From Gottfriedia sp002574545 (GTDB taxonomy: Bacteria > Bacillota > Bacilli > Bacillales > Bacillaceae_G): DNA of 64,000 bases. Positions 33,879 through 41,754 of this stretch are shown one piece after another. A program made the position numbers and the translations under genes. Within the stretch, counting starts at the first letter, position 1. Each line of letters begins with the position of its first letter. The notes beneath the pieces are model-generated. The model did not search any database. It saw only the letters and a list, made by a program, of their open reading frames with translations, and was not told the DNA's origin. The stretch is from the NCBI GenBank assembly GCA_052180195.1, contig CP197469.1; one strand, given 5' to 3'.

Positions 33879-35006
33879 TTACATTTGATAATAAAAATAT
33901 AATGCATAAGCCAAGCCCATTAATATGAGAATGGTCGATGTTTCGAACCAATGAATCCTTTTCTTCTTTTGCTTTACTTGGACATTGTTCCTTGATCTTG
34001 TCTGTGTCGATTGATTAGATTTTTGATTCTGACTAGTTGAATTTCTAGATTGATTTGCTGGCTGACTATGTTTGTTTGATTGTGATGTTTGATTAGCTGT
34101 CTGATTTTGCTTTTTTGATTGCCTTGTTTGATTCATTGAATTTGTTTGTGCTGTAGTAGTTTGAACCTTTTTACTCTTCTTCTTTTTTGTAGCATTTATC
34201 AATTGCTCATACATTAATAGAGCCTGTTTCATGGCATTTGCACTAACATACTCACCTTTTAAACCTTTCATTAGAAACTCTTTATATGGAATAAGGGTTT
34301 GCGTTTGACTAATTACTTGTTCCAATTGTTTTATACCTAGTCCATTTTTTAAAAATTGCTTTTTACAATGCAAGTGGATAAAAATCATCGTAACAGCAAA
34401 TAAGTCATAGGAAACTTCTGCTTTTCTAGAACCTAAGCCCCAGTAGCCACGATCAAAGAACTCCGTAAACTCTTTAACAGCACGGCCAATTTGAGTAACC
34501 CCTCCAAAATCGATCCACTGGATTTTATTCGGCTCTTTCGTAACTAGTAAATTGTCTGTTTTTAAATCTCCAAAAATATAGCCCTTATGGTGCAATTTAT
34601 CTAACAATGATAAAACTTGTATGATAAAAATACTACTCCATTCCATTCCGTTTCTTTCAATAAATTTTGGTAAACTTACACCATTTACGTATTCCATAAC
34701 ATAGTAATAGTAGCATTCATTTGTACCTGGATTTATATAGTCATCTACATCGATAAAAGAAGGCCCAAGGAATGAATCCTGGACCTGTGTGATTTTTTTT
34801 AAAACATTTACTTCATTCGTGATATTAGTAGAATCTTTACTTAGTTTAATAGCAACATCTCCAGTTTTTCCAGAAGCTAGATAAACTGTTCCATTTGCTC
34901 CATTTCCAAGTAAACTCTTAATTTCGTATTTGTTTTTATTCCACTTTCCAGTAATGTGAGTCCCAGGCGCTAAATTAATCTGCCCATTCAATTGATTGTT
35001 CATCAT
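33879..35006 (-). CDS. yabT: YabT-like membrane-anchored Hanks-type Ser/Thr kinase
   Basis: In B. subtilis YabT is a sporulation kinase active at the division septum that binds DNA and phosphorylates RecA. I take the ATG at 35004-35006 (MMNNQLNGQINL), with AGAGGT upstream, giving 375 residues. The kinase domain spans about residues 20-270: the glycine loop is LLGNGANGTVYLASG, the VAIKLS lysine follows, the catalytic loop is FGDLKTDNLL (a non-RD type) and the metal site is WIDFGG. A linker rich in Asn, Gln, Ser and Lys (about 285-350) precedes one C-terminal transmembrane helix (STILILMGLAYALYFYY). Its 5' end overlaps yabS by about 32 nt. Confidence 0.93.
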   Translation of the reverse strand: MMNNQLNGQINLAPGTHITGKWNKNKYEIKSLLGNGANGTVYLASGKTGDVAIKLSKDSTNITNEVNVLKKITQVQDSFLGPSFIDVDDYINPGTNECYYYYVMEYVNGVSLPKFIERNGMEWSSIFIIQVLSLLDKLHHKGYIFGDLKTDNLLVTKEPNKIQWIDFGGVTQIGRAVKEFTEFFDRGYWGLGSRKAEVSYDLFAVTMIFIHLHCKKQFLKNGLGIKQLEQVISQTQTLIPYKEFLMKGLKGEYVSANAMKQALLMYEQLINATKKKKSKKVQTTTAQTNSMNQTRQSKKQNQTANQTSQSNKHSQPANQSRNSTSQNQKSNQSTQTRSRNNVQVKQKKKRIHWFETSTILILMGLAYALYFYYQM

Positions 35007-35709
35007 CACCATTAATACCTCTATTGTAGTTTTGTTCATTAAAATAGTTTAAAGCCTCACGTAAAGCAGGACCAGTTGGTGTCATACCACCCATCGTTAA
35101 CTTAGGAAAAATTGTATTTAGTTTTTCTAATTTAGGTGTCCAATCTAATAATTTGTCTACATCATCGTGTTTCCCAGGAAATATGAATAATGAGTAGGCA
35201 TTTTCTCCTGTTCTTGAGTTTAAACTAATTTGTAAATCAAATAATGATTCCTTAACAGTTTCTAGCTTGTCTTTCATACTAGCACTCGTATCTACTAAAA
35301 TAATAACTTCTAACCCTACAGTTTCACCGATGTCCTCTACAACCTCATATACCTCTTCTCGCTTTGAAGGAGGGAGTGATTCAATCGAATTGCTATTGCC
35401 TAAAATTTGCTTTAATTCTTTATTAACAAATCCTTGAATTGTTTGTGTCATCGCTTTTCTAGTAACCATTTGGACTGTTTGAGAAAGTTGCTTTGTATAA
35501 ACGACTTGGCTAATTCCCCCACCTGCTCTAGCAATCTCCTCGATTTCCTTTAAACCGTCGCCACTTTGTACATTTTCATCTAATATTCCAATTACATTTA
35601 CAGTAATACCATATTCTTGTGCCAGGCTTGAAACAGCTAACGGATCTTCACCATGGTTAGAATATCCATCAGTTATTAGTAGAATTTGTTTTAACTTTCC
35701 TTTATACAT
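34975..35709 (-). CDS. yabS: YabS-like von Willebrand factor A domain protein
   Basis: The start is the ATG at 35707-35709 (MYKGKLKQILLITDG), with CGGAGGGGA upstream, giving 244 residues, the usual length. A longer frame has no support. The N-terminal half has ITDGYSNHGEDPL and a Rossmann-like stretch. The second half is a vWA fold with the MIDAS motif VDTSASM near residue 136. The function is unknown; the gene sits between spoIIE and yabT in spore formers and is expressed with sporulation in B. subtilis. A hairpin can pair with its Shine-Dalgarno (see 35715-35765). Confidence 0.92.
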   Translation of the reverse strand: MYKGKLKQILLITDGYSNHGEDPLAVSSLAQEYGITVNVIGILDENVQSGDGLKEIEEIARAGGGISQVVYTKQLSQTVQMVTRKAMTQTIQGFVNKELKQILGNSNSIESLPPSKREEVYEVVEDIGETVGLEVIILVDTSASMKDKLETVKESLFDLQISLNSRTGENAYSLFIFPGKHDDVDKLLDWTPKLEKLNTIFPKLTMGGMTPTGPALREALNYFNEQNYNRGINGDDEQSIEWAD

Positions 35710-35714
35710 AGAAA

Positions 35715-35765
35715 ATCCCCTCCGCGTAAAAGTTGTTACCATTTTGTCCAATTACGGGAGGGGAT
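35715..35765 (-). promoter_or_regulatory. hairpin overlapping the yabS ribosome-binding site
   Basis: On the minus strand ATCCCCTCC (35757-35765) is perfectly complementary to GGAGGGGAT (35715-35723), which contains the yabS Shine-Dalgarno. A short inner stem extends it after a one-base bulge. The second arm is followed by TTTTCT, so the same structure could also act as a weak spoIIE terminator. Confidence 0.55.
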
Positions 35766-35788
35766 AAACCTTTATTTATTTTATTTTA

Positions 35789-38263
35789 CTATGCCATCGC
35801 ACTATATGATGAGATAGACGACCATTCTGGCAAGTTTCGTTTAACAACCGCAACCACGACCGTCATATCATCATTAATATCACCTGTATTCGAACGAATT
35901 ACTTCCTCCAGTAACAGCTCTGCTACTGATTGTGGATCATCTGTTTCAAATTCACTTATTTTACGTTTCATCCACATTTCGTAATTTTCAACATGTTTTG
36001 GTCCTTCAAAAATACCATCACTCATCATAATTAATAAGTCTCCAGCTTTTAATTGCTCACTTACTACTTCTACATCAAATTCATCAATAATCCCGATTGG
36101 CAAATTACTCCCTTCAATCTTAATAACTTGCTTGCCTCGTTTCACAAAACTTGGCGACGAACCAATTTTTAAGAACTTTGCTGAAGCATCGTGTAAATCA
36201 ACCATTGCTAAATCCAATGTAGCAAACACTTCCTCAGTAGTACGTAAAGATAGAATCGAGTTAATCGATTTAATAGCGACTGTTTCTTCAATACCTGAGT
36301 TTAATATTTTTTGAAGTAGTTTTAGTGTCTCATTACTTTCAATATGTGCTCGCTCTCCATTTCCCATTCCATCACTAATTGCAATAGCATGCTTTCCTGC
36401 TCCTACATCCATTATTTTAAATGCATCTCCTGAAATAAAGCCTCCACCTTTAGCTGCAGTTGCAACCCCGGTTTCAATAACAAAGGCTTTATCTGATCCA
36501 AAAGTAACTAAGTAATTACCTCCATTTGGTATTGTAGCTGCCTCTTCTTTTAATACAACAATTGTCTCTTTTAAAATATCTGATAGAATCGGCGCGATTA
36601 ACTTTTGGCATTCACCATACTCGTTTTCAAACGGTATTAATATATCTATATCAATATTACCTTGCTCTAAGTTATAAATTTCTACTTGGCTAACGTCAAT
36701 TCCAAAGTTTAATAAAGCCTGTAAGATTTGATCTTCCTGTAATTGATGGTTTTCTTTTTCTCGTTGAATTTCTTTTGCAAAATCGACCATAACTTTTGAA
36801 ACCCCGCGCAATTGCTCTGCCACTAATCTTCTACTTTCTTGCACTTGTTTTTTAAGTCTTTGATTTGCACGGAAGTAGAAAACCTCTTGCTTCATCAAAT
36901 CTGCCATTTTTGAAGAACGTTGGCAATATTTTTCCCACTCTCTCATAAATTGGCCATTTTTAATGAGCTGATCCTTTTCAACTAAATGCATCATATTTTC
37001 CATGTATTGATATGTTCGGTCTCCGTTGTTTGACCAGCAATGGTCCTTTTTCATACAACTATTACAGCACTTGTTTGAAATACTACAAATGAACAGTTCT
37101 TCATCAGTTAATTCGTCTTCAATTTGTGCAAACTGACTAGGCTGTGAAAAACTTGCAGATAAAGCTTCAAACACGTTTGAAAATTGAGTAATTCGATTAG
37201 CTGTCAAATCTCTGATTTTACGCAAGTATTGTTGTTGATCTGTAGAGTGTTCTTCTGTTCCCGGTACTAGTTTAGCCAATTGTTTTAGTAGGAATGATGG
37301 GGTAATTAAGAATAAGACAATCGCAATCACAGATTCAATGATTGAAAAAATGATATCTGACTGTTTCTCAGCATAAAAGCTGATTAGGCATGTCCCTATT
37401 AATAGTCCGGCTGCCGCACCTAATCTTTTTCCTTCTTTAAGAAGGCCACCAAGTAGGCCAGAGAATGCTAATAGACTCATTTGATATAGACTTGAAACAC
37501 TGGCTAGACTTAGTATAAGACCCGTTACAACTCCTACTGTACAACCGACCGTTCCACCCGCTACAAAGGCAAATAGCAAGACAATATATCTAGTAACGAT
37601 ATGCTGAATAGATAAATCTTGAATATACCAATCAGTTGTCCCCGTCACAACCGAAGCTAAAAGAATAACTAAACATACGATTTCTTCAACACCTAAAAGC
37701 TGTTTTCTTTTAGGAACCGCAAGTAAAGGTACACTTTGGAAAAAGATCATCGTTAAAATAAAACTCAACCCTGCTTCAACTGAAGCCATCAAAACATCAT
37801 ACATCAGAACTTCTTGTTGAAAAGCATATGCAATTAATAGGTGACTAATAAATACGGATAAAAAAACTTGAAAAGGTACAAGACCTATATAATGTCTCTT
37901 AACTCTAGCGAAGAATATATTAAGGATAAAAAATAGGATAATTGTGGCGAATGCATAACTAACCGTTTCAACTGACACAGTTAATGAACCGATCATAAGA
38001 GCAACAAAGGCTATTCCTGTTCGCTCGCGCTTCATCATATAAACTGAGGCAAAAAACGGTAATACAAACGGGAGTATATGAGATAGTATCAACGCTCGTC
38101 CTAATAAAAATCCCGTTAAAAAGATTAGTAGCCCAAAGTCAAAGAATGCTCGCTCTAATTTGGATTTAATTGATTTAGAAGATTGCCGAAATACTGATTG
38201 AAATCCATTCGTAGGGACCAAGCTTGCTGAAGAATTAGAAGATCCTCTTTGTAGTTTCGTCAT
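35789..38263 (-). CDS. spoIIE: stage II sporulation protein E, PP2C-type phosphatase
   Basis: SpoIIE dephosphorylates SpoIIAA-P to activate sigma-F in the forespore and helps form the asymmetric septum. The 824 residues match the family (about 827). Around ten transmembrane helices fill about residues 40-325. A cytoplasmic regulatory region follows, with a cysteine cluster (CSISNKCCNSCMKKDHC) near 395. The C-terminal PP2C domain has VGAGKHAIAISDGMGNGERA near 620 and MSDGIFEG near 745. The start has GAGGTGG upstream. The promoter has the unusual spacing expected for Spo0A control. Confidence 0.98.
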   Translation of the reverse strand: MTKLQRGSSNSSASLVPTNGFQSVFRQSSKSIKSKLERAFFDFGLLIFLTGFLLGRALILSHILPFVLPFFASVYMMKRERTGIAFVALMIGSLTVSVETVSYAFATIILFFILNIFFARVKRHYIGLVPFQVFLSVFISHLLIAYAFQQEVLMYDVLMASVEAGLSFILTMIFFQSVPLLAVPKRKQLLGVEEIVCLVILLASVVTGTTDWYIQDLSIQHIVTRYIVLLFAFVAGGTVGCTVGVVTGLILSLASVSSLYQMSLLAFSGLLGGLLKEGKRLGAAAGLLIGTCLISFYAEKQSDIIFSIIESVIAIVLFLITPSFLLKQLAKLVPGTEEHSTDQQQYLRKIRDLTANRITQFSNVFEALSASFSQPSQFAQIEDELTDEELFICSISNKCCNSCMKKDHCWSNNGDRTYQYMENMMHLVEKDQLIKNGQFMREWEKYCQRSSKMADLMKQEVFYFRANQRLKKQVQESRRLVAEQLRGVSKVMVDFAKEIQREKENHQLQEDQILQALLNFGIDVSQVEIYNLEQGNIDIDILIPFENEYGECQKLIAPILSDILKETIVVLKEEAATIPNGGNYLVTFGSDKAFVIETGVATAAKGGGFISGDAFKIMDVGAGKHAIAISDGMGNGERAHIESNETLKLLQKILNSGIEETVAIKSINSILSLRTTEEVFATLDLAMVDLHDASAKFLKIGSSPSFVKRGKQVIKIEGSNLPIGIIDEFDVEVVSEQLKAGDLLIMMSDGIFEGPKHVENYEMWMKRKISEFETDDPQSVAELLLEEVIRSNTGDINDDMTVVVAVVKRNLPEWSSISSYSAMA

Positions 38264-38297
38264 ATTTCCACCTCATCCGATTTGGTTTATTGAACAT

Positions 38298-38330
38298 ATT
38301 TTAACTTGTCCAATTGAAGGAATATGTCAA
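38298..38330 (-). promoter_or_regulatory. Spo0A-type spoIIE promoter
   Basis: TTGACA (38325-38330) and TAAAAT (38298-38303) are separated by 21 nt on the minus strand. This over-long spacing is characteristic of Spo0A-activated sigma-A promoters such as spoIIE and spoIIG. Confidence 0.8.
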
Positions 38331-38365
38331 AATGACAAAGGCAAAAAAAAGTTTTCTTCGACGGA
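38305..38365 (-). promoter_or_regulatory. candidate Spo0A boxes upstream of spoIIE
   Basis: Near matches to the 0A box TTTGTCGAA are TCCGTCGAA (38357-38365, minus), TTTGTCATT (38331-38339, minus) and CTTGTCCAA (38305-38313, plus, inside the promoter spacer). The cluster next to the promoter supports direct Spo0A control. Confidence 0.6.
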
Positions 38366-38602
38366 AAAAGCATCTACGTACAACTGTTTTACAAAATATG
38401 AGGAAAGCTTGCAGCATAATTTCTCTAATAGGGTAAAAGAAACGCAATTATTAAATTTTATGTCAATCGAAATTCAGAATAAAGAGAGAACAGTTGGAAT
38501 GAAGAATAGGATTAAGAGGATGGATACATGTTCCTAGAAAAAAGTTTATGTAAAATGTTAGGTGAGATGACCATTCACTTCATCCAATATAATTTCCAAT
38601 AT

Positions 38603-39125
38603 CTAATACTGATGCGCTAGAACTATCTTTGATCGAAAGCGCTTGAAGGACTTAAATCCAAAAGCGTTTCTTTTTATGACTTTTGTATGATTCGTTATTT
38701 ATTCAAGAAACCATTTGACTCGTAATATGCAAAACAATTGAATACTTCATTTTGCCAGTTTTATAACGTTTTTATTACTCGGTTAAATTTTGGAATATCA
38801 ATTTCTTTTACTTCTTAGTAGAACGATTCGATTGCTTCTTTCGTTTTAAGAATATCCTTCGATTCATTTTCTTTACCCTTTTACTGGTTTCCACTAACGC
38901 TTCATGAACAACAGCTTCAAATGAAAGGCTCATGCCCATGATGACAATTTATTCCCTTGAAATCTGACAAACCTTCTAATTGCTGTCATATGAGATACCC
39001 CGAAAATCTCGCTCGTTTCATTAAAACTTTACTTTAAATCGCTATGATCGATTGAGCCTTTTTTATAGCTGGAGACAAACGAATTGCTTTCTAAAGAAGA
39101 GCTTACCACATTTACAACCATAACA
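38603..39125 (-). pseudogene. decayed ISL3-family transposase remnant
   Basis: On the minus strand, fragments of an ISL3-type transposase can be read across frames. From high to low coordinate these are a zinc-finger-like GCKCGKLFFRKQFVC, an HTH-like FGVSHMTAIRRF, EVKEIDIPKFNRVIKTL then NWQNEVFNCFAYYESNGF, and the C-terminal KRNAFGFKSFKRFRSKIVL. Several stops and at least two frame changes interrupt it. The interval between the HTH and the C-terminal part is far shorter than in an intact gene, so the catalytic core appears deleted. No terminal repeats were identified. The rest of 38366-39150 holds no other recognisable gene. Confidence 0.7.
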
Positions 39126-39151
39126 ACGTCTTATATACCAACTCTCAGGGC

Positions 39152-39196
39152 AAAAAAAAAACGCCTAGCCTCTCTTAAAGAGACTAAACGTTTTTG
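39152..39196 (-). terminator. terminator after tRNA-Met/tRNA-Glu
   Basis: The minus strand folds as AAAACGTTTAG...CTAGGCGTTTT with an inner CTCT/AGAG stem, followed by about ten T. It lies directly downstream of tRNA-Glu. Confidence 0.8.
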
Positions 39197-39198
39197 TA

Positions 39199-39270
39199 TG
39201 ACCCGTACGGGATTCGAACCCGTGTTACCGCCGTGAAAGGGCGGTGTCTTAACCACTTGACCAACGGGCC
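39199..39270 (-). tRNA. tRNA-Glu (anticodon TTC), no encoded CCA
   Basis: 72-nt cloverleaf with GGCCCGT acceptor arm and anticodon loop CTTTCAC. The 3' end reads GGGTCA then TAC, so CCA is not encoded. With tRNA-Met it corresponds to the trnSL pair between yabR and spoIIE in B. subtilis. Confidence 0.96.
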
Positions 39271-39281
39271 GTTAAAGGGAA

Positions 39282-39358
39282 TGGTAGCGGCGGAGGGAGT
39301 CGAACCCACGACCTCACGGGTATGAACCGTACGCTCTAGCCAGCTGAGCTACACCGCC
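39282..39358 (-). tRNA. tRNA-Met (anticodon CAT), probable elongator
   Basis: 77-nt cloverleaf with GGCGGTG acceptor arm and encoded CCA. The first pair is G-C, not the mismatched C-A of bacterial initiators, so I read it as elongator Met. A CAT tRNA could also be the lysidine-modified Ile tRNA, but the sequence resembles known elongator Met. Confidence 0.9.
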
Positions 39359-39445
39359 ATTATCTTTAAACGACAAGGTTTATAATATCATGGTACTAAT
39401 TTATCGTCAACAGTTTTTTTAAATGTTATTTTATTATTTTTTCAT

Positions 39446-39475
39446 ACAAAAACGCACCCCATCAAAGAGTGCGTG
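39446..39475 (-). terminator. terminator after yabR
   Basis: ACGCAC (39452-39457) and GTGCGT (39469-39474) enclose an 11-nt loop and are followed by TTTTT on the minus strand. Confidence 0.75.
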
Positions 39476-39512
39476 TTCTATATACCTATTTATGTCCTGA
39501 CAAGGTAGGAAA

Positions 39513-39983
39513 TTAGCCTCGACGAGCTCCACGACCACCACGTTTAGATTCTGTGTTACGTTTTAATGAAGCTAGACGATCTTCACTGTCTTTTAAAAAT
39601 TTACTCATTTTTTGATCAAATGTTTCTTTAACCGGACGTTGATCTGAACGGTTTTGATTTTTTCCACGGTTTCCACCACCGCCGCCTCCATATGAAGGTC
39701 TGCTTTGACGAGGTCTTTGCTCACGCTCTCCCTCTTTTACTGGTGGACGTTCTTTCGCTTTTTTAATTGAAAGGCCGATTTTACCGTCTTTTTCAACATT
39801 GATTACTTTTACTTCTACTTCATCGCCAACTTTTAAATGTTCATTAATATCTTTAACATAGTTGTCAGCTACTTCACTAATGTGAACAAGTCCAGTTACT
39901 CCTTCTGGTAACTCAACAAAAGCACCAAAATTTGTAATTCCTGTAACTTTCCCACTAACTTTGCTGCCTACCTCAATTGACAT
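39513..39983 (-). CDS. yabR: YabR-like S1 RNA-binding protein
   Basis: A 156-residue protein with a single N-terminal S1 domain (residues about 3-75: GSKVSGKVTGITNFGAFVEL, then GLVHISEVADNYVKD and GKIGLSIKKAKE). The rest is a low-complexity basic tail rich in Gly, Arg, Asn and Gln (GGGGGGNRGKNQNR) with a terminal RGGRGARRG. The B. subtilis protein is shorter, so the tail is extended. It is a general-stress or translation-associated RNA-binding protein by similarity; the exact role is unknown. It lies between divIC and the tRNA pair. Confidence 0.93.
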   Translation of the reverse strand: MSIEVGSKVSGKVTGITNFGAFVELPEGVTGLVHISEVADNYVKDINEHLKVGDEVEVKVINVEKDGKIGLSIKKAKERPPVKEGEREQRPRQSRPSYGGGGGGNRGKNQNRSDQRPVKETFDQKMSKFLKDSEDRLASLKRNTESKRGGRGARRG

Positions 39984-40068
39984 AAAAAAAATGCTCCTCC
40001 TTAAAAATGTTTAACTGGATTTACTATATTATATAAAATTATAAAAACAAGTGTCAATGAAACGATAA

Positions 40069-40446
40069 TTACTTGATATTTGGAAAAATTATTTCTCCCT
40101 TTTTAGAAAAAAATAAATTCTTTCTAGCTAACTCAATAATATATTGATCATCGTTTAATTGTTCAATCATACGCTTCGAATCTTCTACAGAACTCTTTGT
40201 TTTCTTTAGATCAGCCTTTGCTAGTTTCAATTGTTTTACTTTAGTTGAATATACATGTTGTTGTGTTTCTAAATGAGACTGTAATAAAAAAAATAGGGGG
40301 ACAGTTAAAAAGCAGAATAATGAAATACGCACTAAAAACTTTTTAAAACTCCTTCTCCTAGGCTTAACACTACGCTCCTCAACTAAAGTAATATTTTGTT
40401 TATCTTGAACTTGTCTAGTTAAATCCAACTTTCTCGCATGTTCCAC
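40069..40446 (-). CDS. divIC: cell-division protein DivIC (FtsB-like)
   Basis: DivIC is a bitopic septal protein that works with FtsL and DivIB at the division site. It has 125 residues: a basic cytoplasmic N-terminus (KPRRRSFKKFL), one transmembrane helix (about 40-60) and an extracytoplasmic coiled coil with VKQLKLAKADLKKTKSSVED, ending with LARKNLFFSKKGEIIFP, the conserved FtsB/DivIC-type tail. The start is GTG at 40444-40446, immediately after the yabQ stop, with AGGAGG 9 nt upstream. Confidence 0.95.
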   Translation of the reverse strand: MEHARKLDLTRQVQDKQNITLVEERSVKPRRRSFKKFLVRISLFCFLTVPLFFLLQSHLETQQHVYSTKVKQLKLAKADLKKTKSSVEDSKRMIEQLNDDQYIIELARKNLFFSKKGEIIFPNIK

Positions 40447-41058
40447 CTATTTCTTCCTCCTATCTAAAAGGTTCTTTACTTTTTTAATAGTAGTAAGGAA
40501 GATATTCTTGAATTTTCCGAAAACTCCTTTAAATTGCATTAAATAGTTTTTGACTCGTTTTGGCACAAAAAACCAACATACTCTGCCGAAAAACAAAAGA
40601 ATTGATAGTACAACGTTGTAAACTAAACGGATTAGTCGAATAAGGAGTCCATAAATAAACAAAAGAATAATGATTATTACCTGAATAATCCACTTTATAG
40701 GTTTTACAATAAATATTACGATTAACTTGACAATAATGCGGTAAAGGCTAATAACCAGCTTAATAACAAGTTCTAATAATTTTTTATAAATCGTTCGAAA
40801 AAGACTTTGATATGCCGCATAACCACATAATAAGGCTAATAGTAAATAAAACCTGAGTGCACCTTCATTAACTAAGTATAATACATAAAAAACTAATAGA
40901 GCCTGAAAAACCCAAAATAAAATATCAGTTGCAAATACAATCAATCGATTACGAGTACCTCGATATAAAAAACGATGGTATGTATCTAGTGCCATACCAA
41001 GATATGCACCCATACCAACCATCGCTATCATTGAGTAGAACTGAACGTTTAAGCTCAT
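40447..41058 (-). CDS. yabQ: spore cortex biosynthesis protein YabQ
   Basis: A 203-residue polytopic membrane protein with helices near residues 7-25, 42-62, 68-85 and 105-160, and a very basic C-terminus (VKNLLDRRKK). In B. subtilis YabQ is a sigma-E-dependent outer forespore membrane protein needed for the cortex. It overlaps yabP by 4 nt and abuts divIC with no gap. The third and fourth hydrophobic stretches are Ile/Leu/Val-rich and low in complexity. The biochemical function is unknown. Confidence 0.93.
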   Translation of the reverse strand: MSLNVQFYSMIAMVGMGAYLGMALDTYHRFLYRGTRNRLIVFATDILFWVFQALLVFYVLYLVNEGALRFYLLLALLCGYAAYQSLFRTIYKKLLELVIKLVISLYRIIVKLIVIFIVKPIKWIIQVIIIILLFIYGLLIRLIRLVYNVVLSILLFFGRVCWFFVPKRVKNYLMQFKGVFGKFKNIFLTTIKKVKNLLDRRKK

Positions 41059-41360
41059 TTAAATAGCTTGCTAAAGATTCCTTTAGCTTTCCCTGAATTG
41101 TATTCGTCAATATAACAAAGTTCATTAATCTTTCCCTTTATTGCTACATGACCTTTTTCTACATCGAGGTTTTTCATTTGTAAATTATGACCTTTAATAT
41201 GCAAAAAACCTAAAGCTGTTTCTAATAGAAACTCTTCACTATCAAAGCTCTCAACCTGTTTAACTCCAGTAATTTCAAGATATCTTCTACTTTTTAACGA
41301 TAAATCTTGCTCGATTATTTGGCTTGTATTTTTGGCATTTAGCTCATACGGATTATTCAT
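41055..41360 (-). CDS. yabP: sporulation protein YabP
   Basis: A 101-residue protein of the YabP/YqfC family, with the characteristic LEITGVKQVESFDSEEFLLE and FLHIKGHNLQMKNLDVEKGH stretches. YabP acts in the mother cell during spore development and is dispensable or minor in B. subtilis. GGAGGG lies 6 nt upstream of the ATG. A 4-nt overlap couples it to yabQ. A sigma-E promoter is expected upstream, but I could not identify convincing boxes. Confidence 0.93.
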   Translation of the reverse strand: MNNPYELNAKNTSQIIEQDLSLKSRRYLEITGVKQVESFDSEEFLLETALGFLHIKGHNLQMKNLDVEKGHVAIKGKINELCYIDEYNSGKAKGIFSKLFK

Positions 41361-41450
41361 ACTAGTCCCTCCATTTACATAAACTGTACCTCTAGTAAAT
41401 CGATTCCTAATACAGTGTTATTTGTACAAGTATATGAAGGGACAACTTTT

Positions 41451-41720
41451 TTAGAACAAGCTATCTGACAGTTTTTCCTCACTTATGATCGTATACATTG
41501 AATCTGCTTCTTCTTTTCGAACGGTCTCTTTAAGTAAATTAATTTTTGCTGTAACAATTTTCTGTCCGAAACGAATTTTTAATTCATCATTTACTTTAAC
41601 TTCTGTTGATGCTTTTGCAACTGTTCCGTTAATCGTTATTCTTCCTTGGTCAGCTACTTCTTTAGCAAGAGTACGACGCTTAATAATTCTCGATACTTTT
41701 AAAAATTTATCAAGTCTCAT
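41451..41720 (-). CDS. rqcP: RqcP, S4-domain ribosome quality-control factor (YabO)
   Basis: RqcP binds obstructed 50S subunits and supports RqcH in adding alanine tails. The 89-residue protein is an S4 RNA-binding domain throughout, starting MRLDKFLKVSRIIKRRTLAK and containing VADQGRITINGTVAKAS and KIRFGQKIV, very close to B. subtilis YabO/RqcP. GAGGAG precedes the start. It lies 35 nt after yabN and about 90 nt before yabP. Confidence 0.95.
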   Translation of the reverse strand: MRLDKFLKVSRIIKRRTLAKEVADQGRITINGTVAKASTEVKVNDELKIRFGQKIVTAKINLLKETVRKEEADSMYTIISEEKLSDSLF

Positions 41721-41754
41721 AATTTATTCTCCTCAATTCTCATTCAATTAGACA

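Noticed and set aside
41361..41470. Sigma-E promoter of yabP
   Set aside because: CATATACT could be a -10, but no ATA-type -35 lies at the right distance.
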